From Anaerocolumna sp. (GTDB lineage: Bacteria; Bacillota; Clostridia; Lachnospirales; Lachnospiraceae), in the NCBI GenBank assembly GCA_029239975.1, contig JARBTX010000057.1, forward strand, positions 1 through 34,542: a stretch of DNA of 34,542 nt, written 5' to 3'. The first letter of the stretch is position 1. The number at the start of each line of letters is the position of its first letter. Positions 8,710-16,619 of the stretch are shown in pieces. The position numbers were made by a program, and so were the translations under genes. Under the pieces are notes generated by a model, which was not told the origin of the DNA, did no database searches, and saw nothing but the letters and a program-made list of their open reading frames with translations.

Positions 8710-9672
8710 CTACTGTATAAATGCCTCTTTTAGTACTTCAAGATTTTTTTTCATTCCTAAGATGTAAGCATCTTTTGACATGTCTCCTGTAACGATGGAA
8801 TCAATTACAAAAACCTTTGCACCTGTTTCCTTTGCGATATTATCTGCTATTGAAGTACTATATTGCTTTTCTGTAAATAAAATTTGTATATTATTTTCTT
8901 TCACGTCATCTACTACTTCTGCTATTTCACCTGCGCTCAAAGCTGATTCCGAATCCATGTCTACTGTATGAACAACATTTAAACCTAATTCCTGAGCTAG
9001 ATATGCAAAGGAATCATGAAAAATAATAACATTCGTATTGTTTACCGCCTTTAAAGCCGTTTCCATTTCATCCTTTAATTCCGTTACTTTCTTTTTATAA
9101 TTCTCACTATTCTCATTATAATTACTTGCATTCTCAGAATCTAACTCAGATAATCTCTTGTTAACATTATCTATCTGTTGTAAATAATAATTCATATTCA
9201 ACCAAACATGTGCATTAAATTCTTCACCTTCATGCTCATCGCTCGTTTCGCCATCCTCATTTTCTAATTCATCATATTCGTGAGAATGTCCTGCACTTGT
9301 TAATAATTCTATGTTCTCACTAGCATTTATAATTGGTATATCTGGGTAAGCTTTTAATACATCACTCATGAAACTTTCCATTCCGCCACCATTCATAACA
9401 AAGATATCTGCATTTTCTAAACGCTTCATATCCTTGGTTGTTAATTGATAATCATGTAAGCAACCTGATTGATATTCTGTTAAATTTACAACCTTAACAT
9501 TGTTATTATCTCCTACCACATTACTTACAAGCACATACATTGGATAAAAAGATGTAACAATCGTTATTTCGTTTTCCTTTTCACTCTCTTTATTAACTCC
9601 ATTGGTTACTAAAATACTTCCAAAGACAATAACTGCCATTAAACCTAATAATATTAATAATTTATTTTTCAT
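8710..9672 (-). CDS. znuA: Zinc ABC transporter substrate-binding protein ZnuA-like
   Basis: A cluster A-I metal-binding protein of 320 residues that captures Zn(II) outside the membrane. Probable ligands are His73, His155, His219 and Asp291, the usual three-His plus acidic set. Residues about 129-151 form a His/Asp/Glu-rich loop (SHEYDELENEDGETSDEHEG), a zinc-family hallmark that is absent from Mn-specific relatives. The N-terminus has a hydrophobic stretch (residues 4-22) but no lipobox cysteine, so it may stay as an N-terminal membrane anchor. The ATG at 9672 is chosen because a longer frame to 9717 would begin inside the Zur-type palindrome. It is the first gene of the operon. Confidence 0.92.
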   Translation of the reverse strand: MKNKLLILLGLMAVIVFGSILVTNGVNKESEKENEITIVTSFYPMYVLVSNVVGDNNNVKVVNLTEYQSGCLHDYQLTTKDMKRLENADIFVMNGGGMESFMSDVLKAYPDIPIINASENIELLTSAGHSHEYDELENEDGETSDEHEGEEFNAHVWLNMNYYLQQIDNVNKRLSELDSENASNYNENSENYKKKVTELKDEMETALKAVNNTNVIIFHDSFAYLAQELGLNVVHTVDMDSESALSAGEIAEVVDDVKENNIQILFTEKQYSTSIADNIAKETGAKVFVIDSIVTGDMSKDAYILGMKKNLEVLKEAFIQ

Positions 9673-9699
9673 AATTTTATACCTACCTAACTTTTGTTT

Positions 9700-9718
9700 A
9701 TTGCAAATGATTTGCAAT
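9700..9718. promoter_or_regulatory. Fur/Zur-type operator before znuA
   Basis: ATTGCAAAT-G-ATTTGCAAT is a perfect 9-1-9 palindrome, the geometry of Fur-family operators. It begins two bases downstream of the znuA -10 box, so it covers the transcription start. With zinc transport genes downstream, Zur is the likely ligand-responsive repressor. The regulator gene itself is not in the window. Confidence 0.8.
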
Positions 9719-9719
9719 A

Positions 9720-9748
9720 ATTATAGTATAACCACGTTTCTTTGTCAA
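9720..9748 (-). promoter_or_regulatory. znuACB promoter
   Basis: On the minus strand TTGACA (9743-9748) and TATAAT (9720-9725) are perfect consensus boxes with a 17-base spacer. The Zur-type palindrome lies immediately downstream, consistent with repression when zinc is sufficient. Confidence 0.85.
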
Positions 9749-9781
9749 TAACGCTTAACTGGTATAATTTTATCAATAATA

Positions 9782-9819
9782 AAGGACATTGCAAATTTTC
9801 TATTATCTGCAATGCCCTT
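9782..9819 (-). terminator. Hairpin between diguanylate cyclase and znuA
   Basis: AAGGACATTGCA (9782-9793) and TGCAATGCCCTT (9808-9819) pair with one mismatch around a 14-base loop. On the minus strand the stem ends in CCTTTATTATT, a weak U tract. It could terminate transcripts from the diguanylate cyclase before the znuA promoter. Confidence 0.5.
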
Positions 9820-9823
9820 ACAA

Positions 9824-10093
9824 GATTAGGATGTCGAAAACCCTTTTAAGTTAACATACGTCAATTTGCTCTATTTAACTTATCGAATGCGTGATGCAAA
9901 CAAAAGTTAATCTGCAACACGCTCTCGCTTGGATGAAGTTCGTAATGGTACATAAGACCCTAAAATACAGGGTCTAAGTACCAACGACTTCATAACAGTT
10001 GCTAATTAACTTTTATTTGCATACGCTTGATCAAGTACGAGTATGTGCAAATTGACGATACTAAGTTTGTAGAAGGGTTTTGACAACCGAATC
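9824..10093. repeat. MITE-like element, 270 bp, folding as one long hairpin
   Basis: The ends are imperfect terminal inverted repeats (9824-9845 and 10073-10093) sharing GATT, GG, TGTC and AAAACCCTT. Further inside, CGTCAATTTGC (9859-9869) pairs with GCAAATTGACG (10047-10057). Next, GCGT.ATGCAAA.AAAAGTTAAT pairs with its reverse complement around 10000-10025. The centre (9934-9992) is a strong hairpin with GACCCT/AGGGTC. TACAA flanks both sides (9819-9823 and 10096-10100), a possible 5-bp target duplication. A half copy occurs in inverted orientation at 19361-19526. No open reading frame is inside. Confidence 0.75.
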
Positions 10094-10100
10094 TCTACAA

Positions 10101-11702
10101 TTAATTATGATTCATATCTTTATATCCTATTACTCTATTTCGTCCTTGCTCTTTTCCTAAATAAAGAGCTTGGTCAGCCTTTCTTATACTAGCTTTTAAT
10201 GTATTATTTGTCTCATATTCTGCAACACCAATAGTGATAGTGACATGTAACTCCCTATCATCAAATTTTACGGGTGTTGATTCGATGACACTTCGTATTC
10301 TTTCACCAAGTAATAACGCCTCTTGATAGGTCTGATTGGCTAATAATATTAAGAATTCTTCACCACCCCATCGGCATACAATATCAATATCCTTGGTATT
10401 TAATTTGAGAATATTCGCCACTTCAATTAAGACCTTATCACCAAAAGCATGTCCATAATTATCATTATACAATTTAAAGCGATCAATATCACCAATTAAA
10501 ATACTCATTGGTCTCTTATCACCATACTGTTTCATAATTTCATTAAATTTATCTTCAAAACCACGTCGATTATAAGTAGCTGTTAAGAAATCCATTTTCG
10601 CAGCACTTTCTAATAATTCTTGATAGGATTTCAATTTATCAATGGAATTCTTTAAAAGTGTTTCTGTCTTTTTACGCCTTTCTATCTCATTAATCGTTAA
10701 TAATAAGAATATACTAATAATTAAAATTGGAATAGTAGCAAGTAATGATTTTACTATGATAGATTTCATTGGAACTTGGTAATATAAAACCCATGGTGTA
10801 TTATTAAATTTTATGGTGTAAAAATACCATCCACCTAACTTTTGTACATTTCCAACATTTATTTTTTTTGATTGTTTTAAGTCATCATTGGTAATATTTA
10901 AATGTTCACCCAATTTTATGATTTCATTTTGATTTATTTTTACCTTGCTAGTGGCAACGATGGAATTCGTTTGATCTACCAAATATCCTTCAAAGTCACA
11001 TTCAATCATATGACTTAGATACGAATTGGTGAAGTCAATTGAGACAACTCCTAAAAAATGATTATCATTATAAATTGGTGCTGAATAGGTCAGAATAGAA
11101 CCAGGTCCTTCTTCATTCAAATAAATAGGTGCCCATAGTGGTATCCGTTCTTCATTATTTTTCGGTGTAACTATGGTGTAGGAATTTTGCCTTATTAGTT
11201 GATCTGTATAGTGAAAATACTGTGAATGTACCCATGGAAAACGATTTACAAAATGATTTTCACTTATATAATATATTCGTATTACATCAGGAAGTCTCAT
11301 ATAAATTTTATGAAATAATTCATTAAATTGTAACGCTAAGTTAAGTTCATCTCTTACAAATTGATCACTCGGTATTCTTCCTTTACCTGTTATATTACCT
11401 ACTGTATCTCTACGGATTTGATCAATGGAGTCTAAATTATAACTATCCGATCCTGAATTATACTGAAAATCCTTATAAAATACAGAATCTTTTAATTTAC
11501 GTTTCTGAAAGTAAGTGTCACCAAAAACTGATATAATCTCAATATAACCACTTACAGAATCCATATGTCTAGTAATAAGCGCTTCTTTCGCTTGTACTGT
11601 ATACTCAAAATCCTTTATTAATGCTTCATACTTTGTACGAAATGTAAGTAAATTACTAATTAGGATAAATAAAATTAGTATTACTCTCATGTATTTCATC
11701 AT
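10101..11702 (-). CDS. Membrane diguanylate cyclase with extracytoplasmic Cache-like sensor
   Basis: A 533-residue protein predicted to make c-di-GMP from two GTP. It has an N-terminal membrane helix (residues about 4-21), an extracytoplasmic sensor of the dCache type (about 25-315, with APIYNDNHFLGVVSIDFTNS), a second helix (319-337), a short coiled coil (about 340-368) and a GGDEF domain (about 369-533). The active-site motif is GGEEF (446-450), a functional variant. The product-inhibition I-site reads KDID instead of RxxD, so feedback inhibition may be weak. AGGAG 7 bases upstream supports the ATG at 11702. The ligand of the sensor is unknown. Confidence 0.92.
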   Translation of the reverse strand: MMKYMRVILILFILISNLLTFRTKYEALIKDFEYTVQAKEALITRHMDSVSGYIEIISVFGDTYFQKRKLKDSVFYKDFQYNSGSDSYNLDSIDQIRRDTVGNITGKGRIPSDQFVRDELNLALQFNELFHKIYMRLPDVIRIYYISENHFVNRFPWVHSQYFHYTDQLIRQNSYTIVTPKNNEERIPLWAPIYLNEEGPGSILTYSAPIYNDNHFLGVVSIDFTNSYLSHMIECDFEGYLVDQTNSIVATSKVKINQNEIIKLGEHLNITNDDLKQSKKINVGNVQKLGGWYFYTIKFNNTPWVLYYQVPMKSIIVKSLLATIPILIISIFLLLTINEIERRKKTETLLKNSIDKLKSYQELLESAAKMDFLTATYNRRGFEDKFNEIMKQYGDKRPMSILIGDIDRFKLYNDNYGHAFGDKVLIEVANILKLNTKDIDIVCRWGGEEFLILLANQTYQEALLLGERIRSVIESTPVKFDDRELHVTITIGVAEYETNNTLKASIRKADQALYLGKEQGRNRVIGYKDMNHN

Positions 11703-11789
11703 AATTTTCTCCTAGGTTCTAATCACATTACATGGTTTCATATACAGCAGAAAAATATTCATAAACCTAAGAATCTATTATATTATAGA

Positions 11790-12962
11790 TTATAATGAAC
11801 CATAAAGTATGGAGCGTAAAGCACGAATTAAGCTAGGATTTCCGCCACCACATTTTTGGATCATATAGATTAAGATTAGATTTTCTTTTGGATCAACAAA
11901 AAAGTAATTGCCAGTCCATCCATCCCATCCGAATTCTCCGACAGATCCATTGGAACCAGCTTTTGAAGGATCAACTAAAATTCTCATGAGATTACCATAA
12001 CTATAACCAATCTGTGAATCCCAATTATAATCTACTTCTTGTTGTTTATTTAACTGCGGTTTTGATATATACTCAATTGTTTTTTTGCCTAGAATGCGTA
12101 CATCATTGTAAGTTCCACCATTAACTAACATTTGTGCAAATTTTGAATAATCTTCTATTGTTGACACCAAACCTGCACCGCCTGACTCAAAAGCAGGATA
12201 CTCCTTAAAGTTACCAAGTCCTAAGAAACTCCATGTACAAGGCTCTAAGCGATTGTTTTTTTCTATATATTCATAAATTTCAGCAAATCGGTTAAGTTTT
12301 TCGGCTGGTACATAAAAGTCAGTATCCACCATTCCAAGCGGTGTAAATATCTCTTCTCTTAAGAATTGACCGAACTTTTTACCAGTAATAATCTCTATAA
12401 CAGCTCCTAATATGTCCGCAGAAGCTCCATATCGCCATTTTTCACCTGGATGGAATTCAAGTGGTTGTCTTCCGATCATATTGCAAAAATCAACCGTATT
12501 TACAGGTTTTCCAACTCTACACTGGTCTGCTACAGATGTATAAAGTTCTTCCATCATTTGTCCTACTTTATAACTCATGTCAGGGTATACTACACCAGAA
12601 GTCATGTTTAATAAATCCTTGATTGTAACTTGTCTGTTAACTTCCACTAATCCATTTGGTGTGTAAACTTTTTGATTCTTAAATCCATCTAAGTAGTCAG
12701 ATACTGGAGATAAGAGATTTAGTTGACCTCTCTCATAAAGTATCATTGCTGCTACCGTTGTTACTGGTTTTGACATAGAATACATACGATAAATGGTATC
12801 TTTTTTTACGGGTACCCCTTTTTCTTTAATCGCATATCCTAATTCATTTTCATAAACTACTTTATTATTATGTATAATCTGTATTGCTGAACCAAAGATA
12901 GAACCACAATCTATTTCCTTTTGCATCACCTGCTCTAAATACTTAAGATTACTATAATCCAT
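11790..12962 (-). CDS. Class C beta-lactamase-fold serine hydrolase
   Basis: A 390-residue member of the beta-lactamase/esterase EstB/DD-peptidase superfamily. The catalytic SxxK is SMSK (Ser62-Lys65 from the chosen start) and the second motif tyrosine is Tyr178 in RYGASADILG. A late GWDGWTGNYFFVDP segment takes the place of the KTG-type region. There is no signal peptide, so it is probably a cytoplasmic esterase or peptidase rather than a resistance enzyme. The start at 12962 has GGAG 8 bases upstream, inside an in-frame ATGGAG. It has its own promoter and a structured leader with an intrinsic terminator. The thi operon upstream ends in a separate terminator. Confidence 0.85.
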   Translation of the reverse strand: MDYSNLKYLEQVMQKEIDCGSIFGSAIQIIHNNKVVYENELGYAIKEKGVPVKKDTIYRMYSMSKPVTTVAAMILYERGQLNLLSPVSDYLDGFKNQKVYTPNGLVEVNRQVTIKDLLNMTSGVVYPDMSYKVGQMMEELYTSVADQCRVGKPVNTVDFCNMIGRQPLEFHPGEKWRYGASADILGAVIEIITGKKFGQFLREEIFTPLGMVDTDFYVPAEKLNRFAEIYEYIEKNNRLEPCTWSFLGLGNFKEYPAFESGGAGLVSTIEDYSKFAQMLVNGGTYNDVRILGKKTIEYISKPQLNKQQEVDYNWDSQIGYSYGNLMRILVDPSKAGSNGSVGEFGWDGWTGNYFFVDPKENLILIYMIQKCGGGNPSLIRALRSILYGSL

Positions 12963-13076
12963 ACTTTTCTCCATTCTGCTAAAACGCCATTTATTTTGGG
13001 TTAAACTCTATCTTTAAAATGATTACAGTTTTAAAATATTTTTTAAGCTTTATTATTCTTTATTTCTTCTCTTTAG

Positions 13077-13182
13077 AAAAAGGGCTATACTAACTGTTAC
13101 TTTTACTATAAAAGAGTACTCAAAGTGTATCAATTACACCAATCTCCCCTGTAGTATAAATAATTTATTAGTAATAGCCCTT
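13077..13182 (-). ncRNA. Structured 5' leader with intrinsic terminator upstream of the hydrolase gene
   Basis: On the minus strand the leader opens with AAGGGCTATTACTAA (13182-13168). It closes with TTAGTATAGCCCTT (13093-13080) followed by TTTTT, forming a 14-15 bp closing stem that ends like a terminator. Inside are GTGTA/TACAC (13125-13139), the palindrome GAGTACTC (13114-13121) and TACTA/TAGTA (13152-13156 with 13104-13108). A GGGGAG segment could compete for pairing. It starts about 15 bases after the predicted transcription start. I recognise no known riboswitch class. It could be an attenuator, a novel riboswitch-like RNA or a small inverted-repeat element. Confidence 0.5.
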
Positions 13183-13204
13183 CAATTAATTATGTCTATA
13201 TTTG

Positions 13205-13232
13205 ATTATAACTAATTGTCGAATTAAGTCAA
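13205..13232 (-). promoter_or_regulatory. Promoter of the beta-lactamase-fold gene
   Basis: Minus-strand TTGACT (13227-13232) and TATAAT (13205-13210) are spaced by 16 bases. Transcription would begin near 13197 and run through the structured leader before the coding sequence at 12962. Confidence 0.7.
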
Positions 13233-13410
13233 TAATCATTCTCAATAGAAAGAGAAACTTAAGAATTTCTTAAATGTTTACTAATCTAACAATTGTATAT
13301 ACTACCCTTTATTTTAACTTACTTTTAACAAAAATTCCATATACATTTTAATCTGTACTAAAATAATTTAGATAACATGCAATACTAATTGGTAGCAACG
13401 TAATCTTAAC

Positions 13411-13452
13411 AAAAAAAGAAAAGAGAATGATAACAAATTCATTCCCTTTTCT
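13411..13452 (-). terminator. Terminator of the thiXYZ operon
   Basis: AGAAAAGGGAATGA (13452-13439) pairs with TCATTCTCTTTTCT (13430-13417) around an 8-base loop, followed by a run of seven T on the minus strand. It lies 35 bases after the thiZ stop codon. Confidence 0.88.
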
Positions 13453-13486
13453 TAAACCTTGTAGCCAATTTTAAATACTTAAATTC

Positions 13487-14233
13487 CTATAAGGACTGTT
13501 CCAATTCACTTAATATCTGCTTTTTATATCCCATAAATTCCTCACTGACAATAAAATCTTTGCCTCTTGGTTTTTTATTTCGTATCTCTATCTCTTTTGT
13601 AATTCGACCTGGTTTACCGGTCATCATATAGATTCGATCCGAGAGCAAAATTGCTTCATCTATATCATGTGTTATAAATAATGTTGATAATTTTATCTGT
13701 TCCATGACTCCAAGATACCATTCATGCATACTTCCCTTTGTTATGGTATCTAATGCACTAAACGGTTCATCTAAAAGTGCTACTTTATCAGAGAATAGAT
13801 AGGTTCTAAGAAGTGCAGCCCTTTGTCTCATACCACCTGATAATTGATTTGGGTACTTTTTTTGTGTTCCTTCTAATCCAAATTCATCAAAATACTTCGT
13901 TGCAATTTCTCTTGCTTCTTTTTTCTTAATGCCTTTTATACGTAGTGGAAGTGATACATTATCTAATATTGTCTTAAAAGGTAATAGTAAATCTTTTTGA
14001 AGCATATAGCTTACTTTTCCTGCTTTTCCTGTTATATTCTCATCATCTAGTTCAACCGTTCCTACATCCGGTGTTAATAACCCAGATATAACATTAAATA
14101 ATGTAGTTTTTCCTGCACCACTGACACCGAGAAGACACACTATTTCACCTTTATGTAATGTTATAGAGATATCTTCAATAATTTTCACTCCATCGAAACT
14201 AACTGAAACACCATTTGCAGTTAACTTATCCAT
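13487..14233 (-). CDS. thiZ: Thiamine-precursor ABC transporter ATPase, ThiZ-like
   Basis: The ATPase subunit, 248 residues, of the NitT/TauT/SsuB subgroup used by ThiXYZ. Motifs are Walker A GVSGAGKT, signature LSGGMRQR and Walker B VALLDEP followed by FSALD. A KAGKVSYMLQKDLLLPFKT Q-loop segment is typical of this group. It is the last gene of the TPP-controlled operon, 25 bases after thiY with AAAGGAGG upstream, and it is followed by a strong terminator. Substrate is inferred from the ThiY partner and the riboswitch. Confidence 0.88.
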   Translation of the reverse strand: MDKLTANGVSVSFDGVKIIEDISITLHKGEIVCLLGVSGAGKTTLFNVISGLLTPDVGTVELDDENITGKAGKVSYMLQKDLLLPFKTILDNVSLPLRIKGIKKKEAREIATKYFDEFGLEGTQKKYPNQLSGGMRQRAALLRTYLFSDKVALLDEPFSALDTITKGSMHEWYLGVMEQIKLSTLFITHDIDEAILLSDRIYMMTGKPGRITKEIEIRNKKPRGKDFIVSEEFMGYKKQILSELEQSL

Positions 14234-14258
14234 AGTGCCTCCTTTCGGTCTTCATTCT

Positions 14259-15326
14259 TTATTTGGTTAAATAATCATTAGTAAATCCTGTACCTGTAGG
14301 AATTGCTTTTTCAACTAAACCATTTTCTGATAACCATGTATAAAACGCATCCCATCTAGTTGGATCGATATATCCCCATTGTTCCACATCTGCTTTGTAT
14401 TGACCAGCTAACCATTTTTGACTTTCTTTCACTAAAGACTCATCTAATTCTGGAACTTCAGCTAAAAGTATATCCGCTGCTTCCTCTGGATTTGAAATTG
14501 CAAATTCATAACCTTGTTTAACTGCATCTAAGAACTTTTTAGCTGTTTCTGGATTCTTAGCTAAATAATCATTGTTTGCAATGATAACAGGACTATAATA
14601 ATCTAATTCTGTTCCATAATCTGCAAAGTTTAAATAGTTTGTTTCAAGATTAGCAACTTTTGTTGCAATACCATCCCAAGCATAATAAACCCATACAGAC
14701 TCAATATCAGTCTGAAGTGCTGTAACTACATCAGTAACTGTGTTAGGTATTAATTCAATATCATCATAGTTACCACCATCGTCTTCAACAATTTTCTTAA
14801 TAATTGCCAATTCAATCGGTGAATCCCAAGTTGCATAGGAATGCCCTGCTAATTTGGCTGGTGTATCGATTCCACTTGATTTTAAGGAAATGATACCAGA
14901 TGTATTATGTTGAATAATCGCTGCCACTGCTGTAATTGGCATTGGGTTATCGGATGCAAAGGTTGGAGCAATCGTATCTTGAAAACTAATACCAAATTCT
15001 GCTCCACCAGCACCAACTAATGCTGTTGTGCTACCTTCTGGTGGTTGCATAATTTCAACTTCAAGTCCTGCTGCTTCAAAATAACCTTTTTGCTGTGCAA
15101 CATATAATCCTGTGTGATTGGTATTTGGAGTCCAATCTAGTACAATACGTACCTTTTCTTTTTCTGCCGTTTCTCCTTGACTCTCTGAATCGGTTGATTC
15201 ACTGGTTGCCAAATTATTTACTGTAGTGTCTTCACTAGTTGTCTTATCTTTATTATTAGAACACGCTGTTAAAGCAACCATGCTTAATATAGCAGCCATA
15301 CCTAATGCATATAATTTCTTTTTCAT
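14259..15326 (-). CDS. thiY: Thiamine pyrimidine-precursor-binding lipoprotein, ThiY-like
   Basis: A 355-residue NMT1/THI5-like periplasmic-binding-fold protein. It has a lipoprotein signal with lipobox LTAC (Cys22), then a Ser/Thr/Glu linker. The mature fold begins with VRIVLDWTPNTNHTGLYVAQ, the hallmark of the ThiY/Thi5 group that binds formylaminopyrimidine or HMP-type thiamine precursors (family knowledge). The ATG at 15326 is preceded by GGAGG; an in-frame ATG at 15338 overlaps that site. It sits between the permease and ATPase genes behind a TPP riboswitch, which supports a thiamine salvage role. The exact pyrimidine is not known. Confidence 0.92.
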   Translation of the reverse strand: MKKKLYALGMAAILSMVALTACSNNKDKTTSEDTTVNNLATSESTDSESQGETAEKEKVRIVLDWTPNTNHTGLYVAQQKGYFEAAGLEVEIMQPPEGSTTALVGAGGAEFGISFQDTIAPTFASDNPMPITAVAAIIQHNTSGIISLKSSGIDTPAKLAGHSYATWDSPIELAIIKKIVEDDGGNYDDIELIPNTVTDVVTALQTDIESVWVYYAWDGIATKVANLETNYLNFADYGTELDYYSPVIIANNDYLAKNPETAKKFLDAVKQGYEFAISNPEEAADILLAEVPELDESLVKESQKWLAGQYKADVEQWGYIDPTRWDAFYTWLSENGLVEKAIPTGTGFTNDYLTK

Positions 15327-15364
15327 AATAACCTCCATACTACAAAACACCATGAAATTAGGTG

Positions 15365-16138
15365 CTAAAATTTATTTTTGTTCTTTTCCCAAGGCATTAC
15401 TGCCTTTTGTAAAAAGGTAACTCCTACCATTAATAAAAGACTTATAAATGAAATAAAAAATATAACCGCAAACATTTTGTCAAAAGCATATGATTTACGG
15501 ACTCTTGTCATATATACTCCAAGCCCACTAAAACCACCAAGCCATTCTGCAACCACTGCTCCAATAATGGAATAAGATACAGATATTCTTAATCCTGCAA
15601 AAAAGTGGCTTAAGGAACTTGGTAATTTAATATGAATAAATCTCTGCATACGACTTGCACCCATAGCTTTCATTAAATTTAAGGCGTCTTGATCAGCAGA
15701 ACGAAAACCATCCAGTAATCCAATTGTTATTGGGAAAAAGGATGTAATAATAATTAATGTAATTTTTGGTAAAATACCATATCCCAACCATAAAACTAAC
15801 AATGGTGCAATGGCAACCGTTGGTACTGTCTGAGTAATAACTAAAACCGGATAGATTGCTTTAAACGCAATAATAAATCGGTCCATAACAACAGCAACAA
15901 TAAAACCAATTACAATACCAAATGTGAGTCCTAAAAATGCTTCCGCTAATGTGGTCTTTGCATGTTCCATTAATAGAGTAAAGTCACCAAAAAATGCTTT
16001 CACAACATCAAATGGCGATGGCAACATAAACTTCGGAACGATTCCAGTTGCTGATAGAACTTCCCAAACGATTAATATTAATGCAATTGCAAGGACCGGT
16101 GAAACTTTATTTATGATGTTTTGTAACTTTTTGATCAA
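15365..16138 (-). CDS. thiX: Thiamine-precursor ABC transporter permease, ThiX-like
   Basis: A 257-residue inner-membrane permease of the SsuC/TauC class with about six helices. The EAA-type loop LNLMKAMGASRMQRFIHIKL interacts with the ATPase. The frame begins with TTG at 16138, 32 bases inside the end of the upstream thiamine-binding protein gene. A GGAGGG precedes it at a long distance, suggesting translational coupling. Later starts would remove part of the first helix. It works with ThiY and ThiZ. Confidence 0.87.
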   Translation of the reverse strand: MIKKLQNIINKVSPVLAIALILIVWEVLSATGIVPKFMLPSPFDVVKAFFGDFTLLMEHAKTTLAEAFLGLTFGIVIGFIVAVVMDRFIIAFKAIYPVLVITQTVPTVAIAPLLVLWLGYGILPKITLIIITSFFPITIGLLDGFRSADQDALNLMKAMGASRMQRFIHIKLPSSLSHFFAGLRISVSYSIIGAVVAEWLGGFSGLGVYMTRVRKSYAFDKMFAVIFFISFISLLLMVGVTFLQKAVMPWEKNKNKF

Positions 16139-16403
16139 TGGTTAATACACCACCCTCCGGTGCAAAAGTAATCTTTACATAAGAAGCTACTTTTGGACAA
16201 CCTGCTTTAATTGCAATATATTGACAATTCTTAACTACTTCCATTAATTCTTCATAATCCCCTTCTATTGCGGTTTCACACGGACCAACATAATATGTTA
16301 AACCTGTACTTTTAATATAATCAATTACTGAATCGACAATGCGTACTACTTCCGCATCTGTATCAACATGTGGTAAAACTTGAATCGCTACACTAGCATT
16401 CAT
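16107..16403 (-). CDS. Thiamine-binding protein, YkoF/MTH1187 family
   Basis: A small 98-residue ferredoxin-fold protein of the thiamine-binding family (formerly DUF77). Typical parts are SVAIQVLPHV at the start, VDSVIDYIKSTGLTYYVGPC and ETAIEGDYEELMEVV. Relatives bind thiamine or its precursor HMP, and YkoF itself is a fused pair of such domains. AGGAGG lies 8 bases before the ATG. It is the first gene behind the TPP riboswitch and its 3' end overlaps thiX, so it is likely a soluble partner of this importer. Confidence 0.9.
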   Translation of the reverse strand: MNASVAIQVLPHVDTDAEVVRIVDSVIDYIKSTGLTYYVGPCETAIEGDYEELMEVVKNCQYIAIKAGCPKVASYVKITFAPEGGVLTIDQKVTKHHK

Positions 16404-16430
16404 GATGATTCCTCCTTGTATTTTAATATG

Positions 16431-16459
16431 TAAAAAAACCTCCCCGGATATGGGAGGTT
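16431..16459 (-). terminator. Expression-platform terminator of the TPP riboswitch
   Basis: On the minus strand AACCTCCC (16459-16452) pairs with GGGAGGTT (16444-16437), followed by an uninterrupted T run (16438-16432). It lies between the aptamer and the first start codon, so the riboswitch probably works by transcription termination. Confidence 0.88.
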
Positions 16460-16501
16460 AGTAAAATTGCAAATACTGTAATATTCAAGCAATGTCCTAT
16501 A

Positions 16502-16610
16502 CATCCCTACGCCGGCATTATCCGGATCAGGTATGAAGCAGCTCTCGCCACCTCAGGGTTTAAAACATTGTAGTAGTTTCCTCTCAGTCTAATTCATTAG
16601 ACACCCCTTG
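16502..16610 (-). ncRNA. TPP riboswitch (THI element)
   Basis: The minus strand carries the thi-box core: GGGGTGTC, then ACTGAGAGG, then ACCCTGAGG, then ATACCTGATCCGG and ATAATGCCGGCGTAGGGA. These match the pyrimidine- and pyrophosphate-sensing helices of the TPP aptamer. It is transcribed from a near-consensus promoter just upstream and followed by a terminator, so thiamine pyrophosphate should shut off the thiamine-binding protein-thiXYZ operon. Confidence 0.97.
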
Positions 16611-16619
16611 TTCCTTGAA

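Noticed and set aside
9824..10093. MITE-like element as a riboswitch of znuA
   Set aside because: It lies upstream of the znuA promoter, not in its leader, and recurs in half form at an unrelated locus.
11790..12962. Beta-lactamase-fold gene as an antibiotic-resistance determinant
   Set aside because: No signal peptide and a YGAS rather than YxN motif fit the esterase/peptidase branch better.
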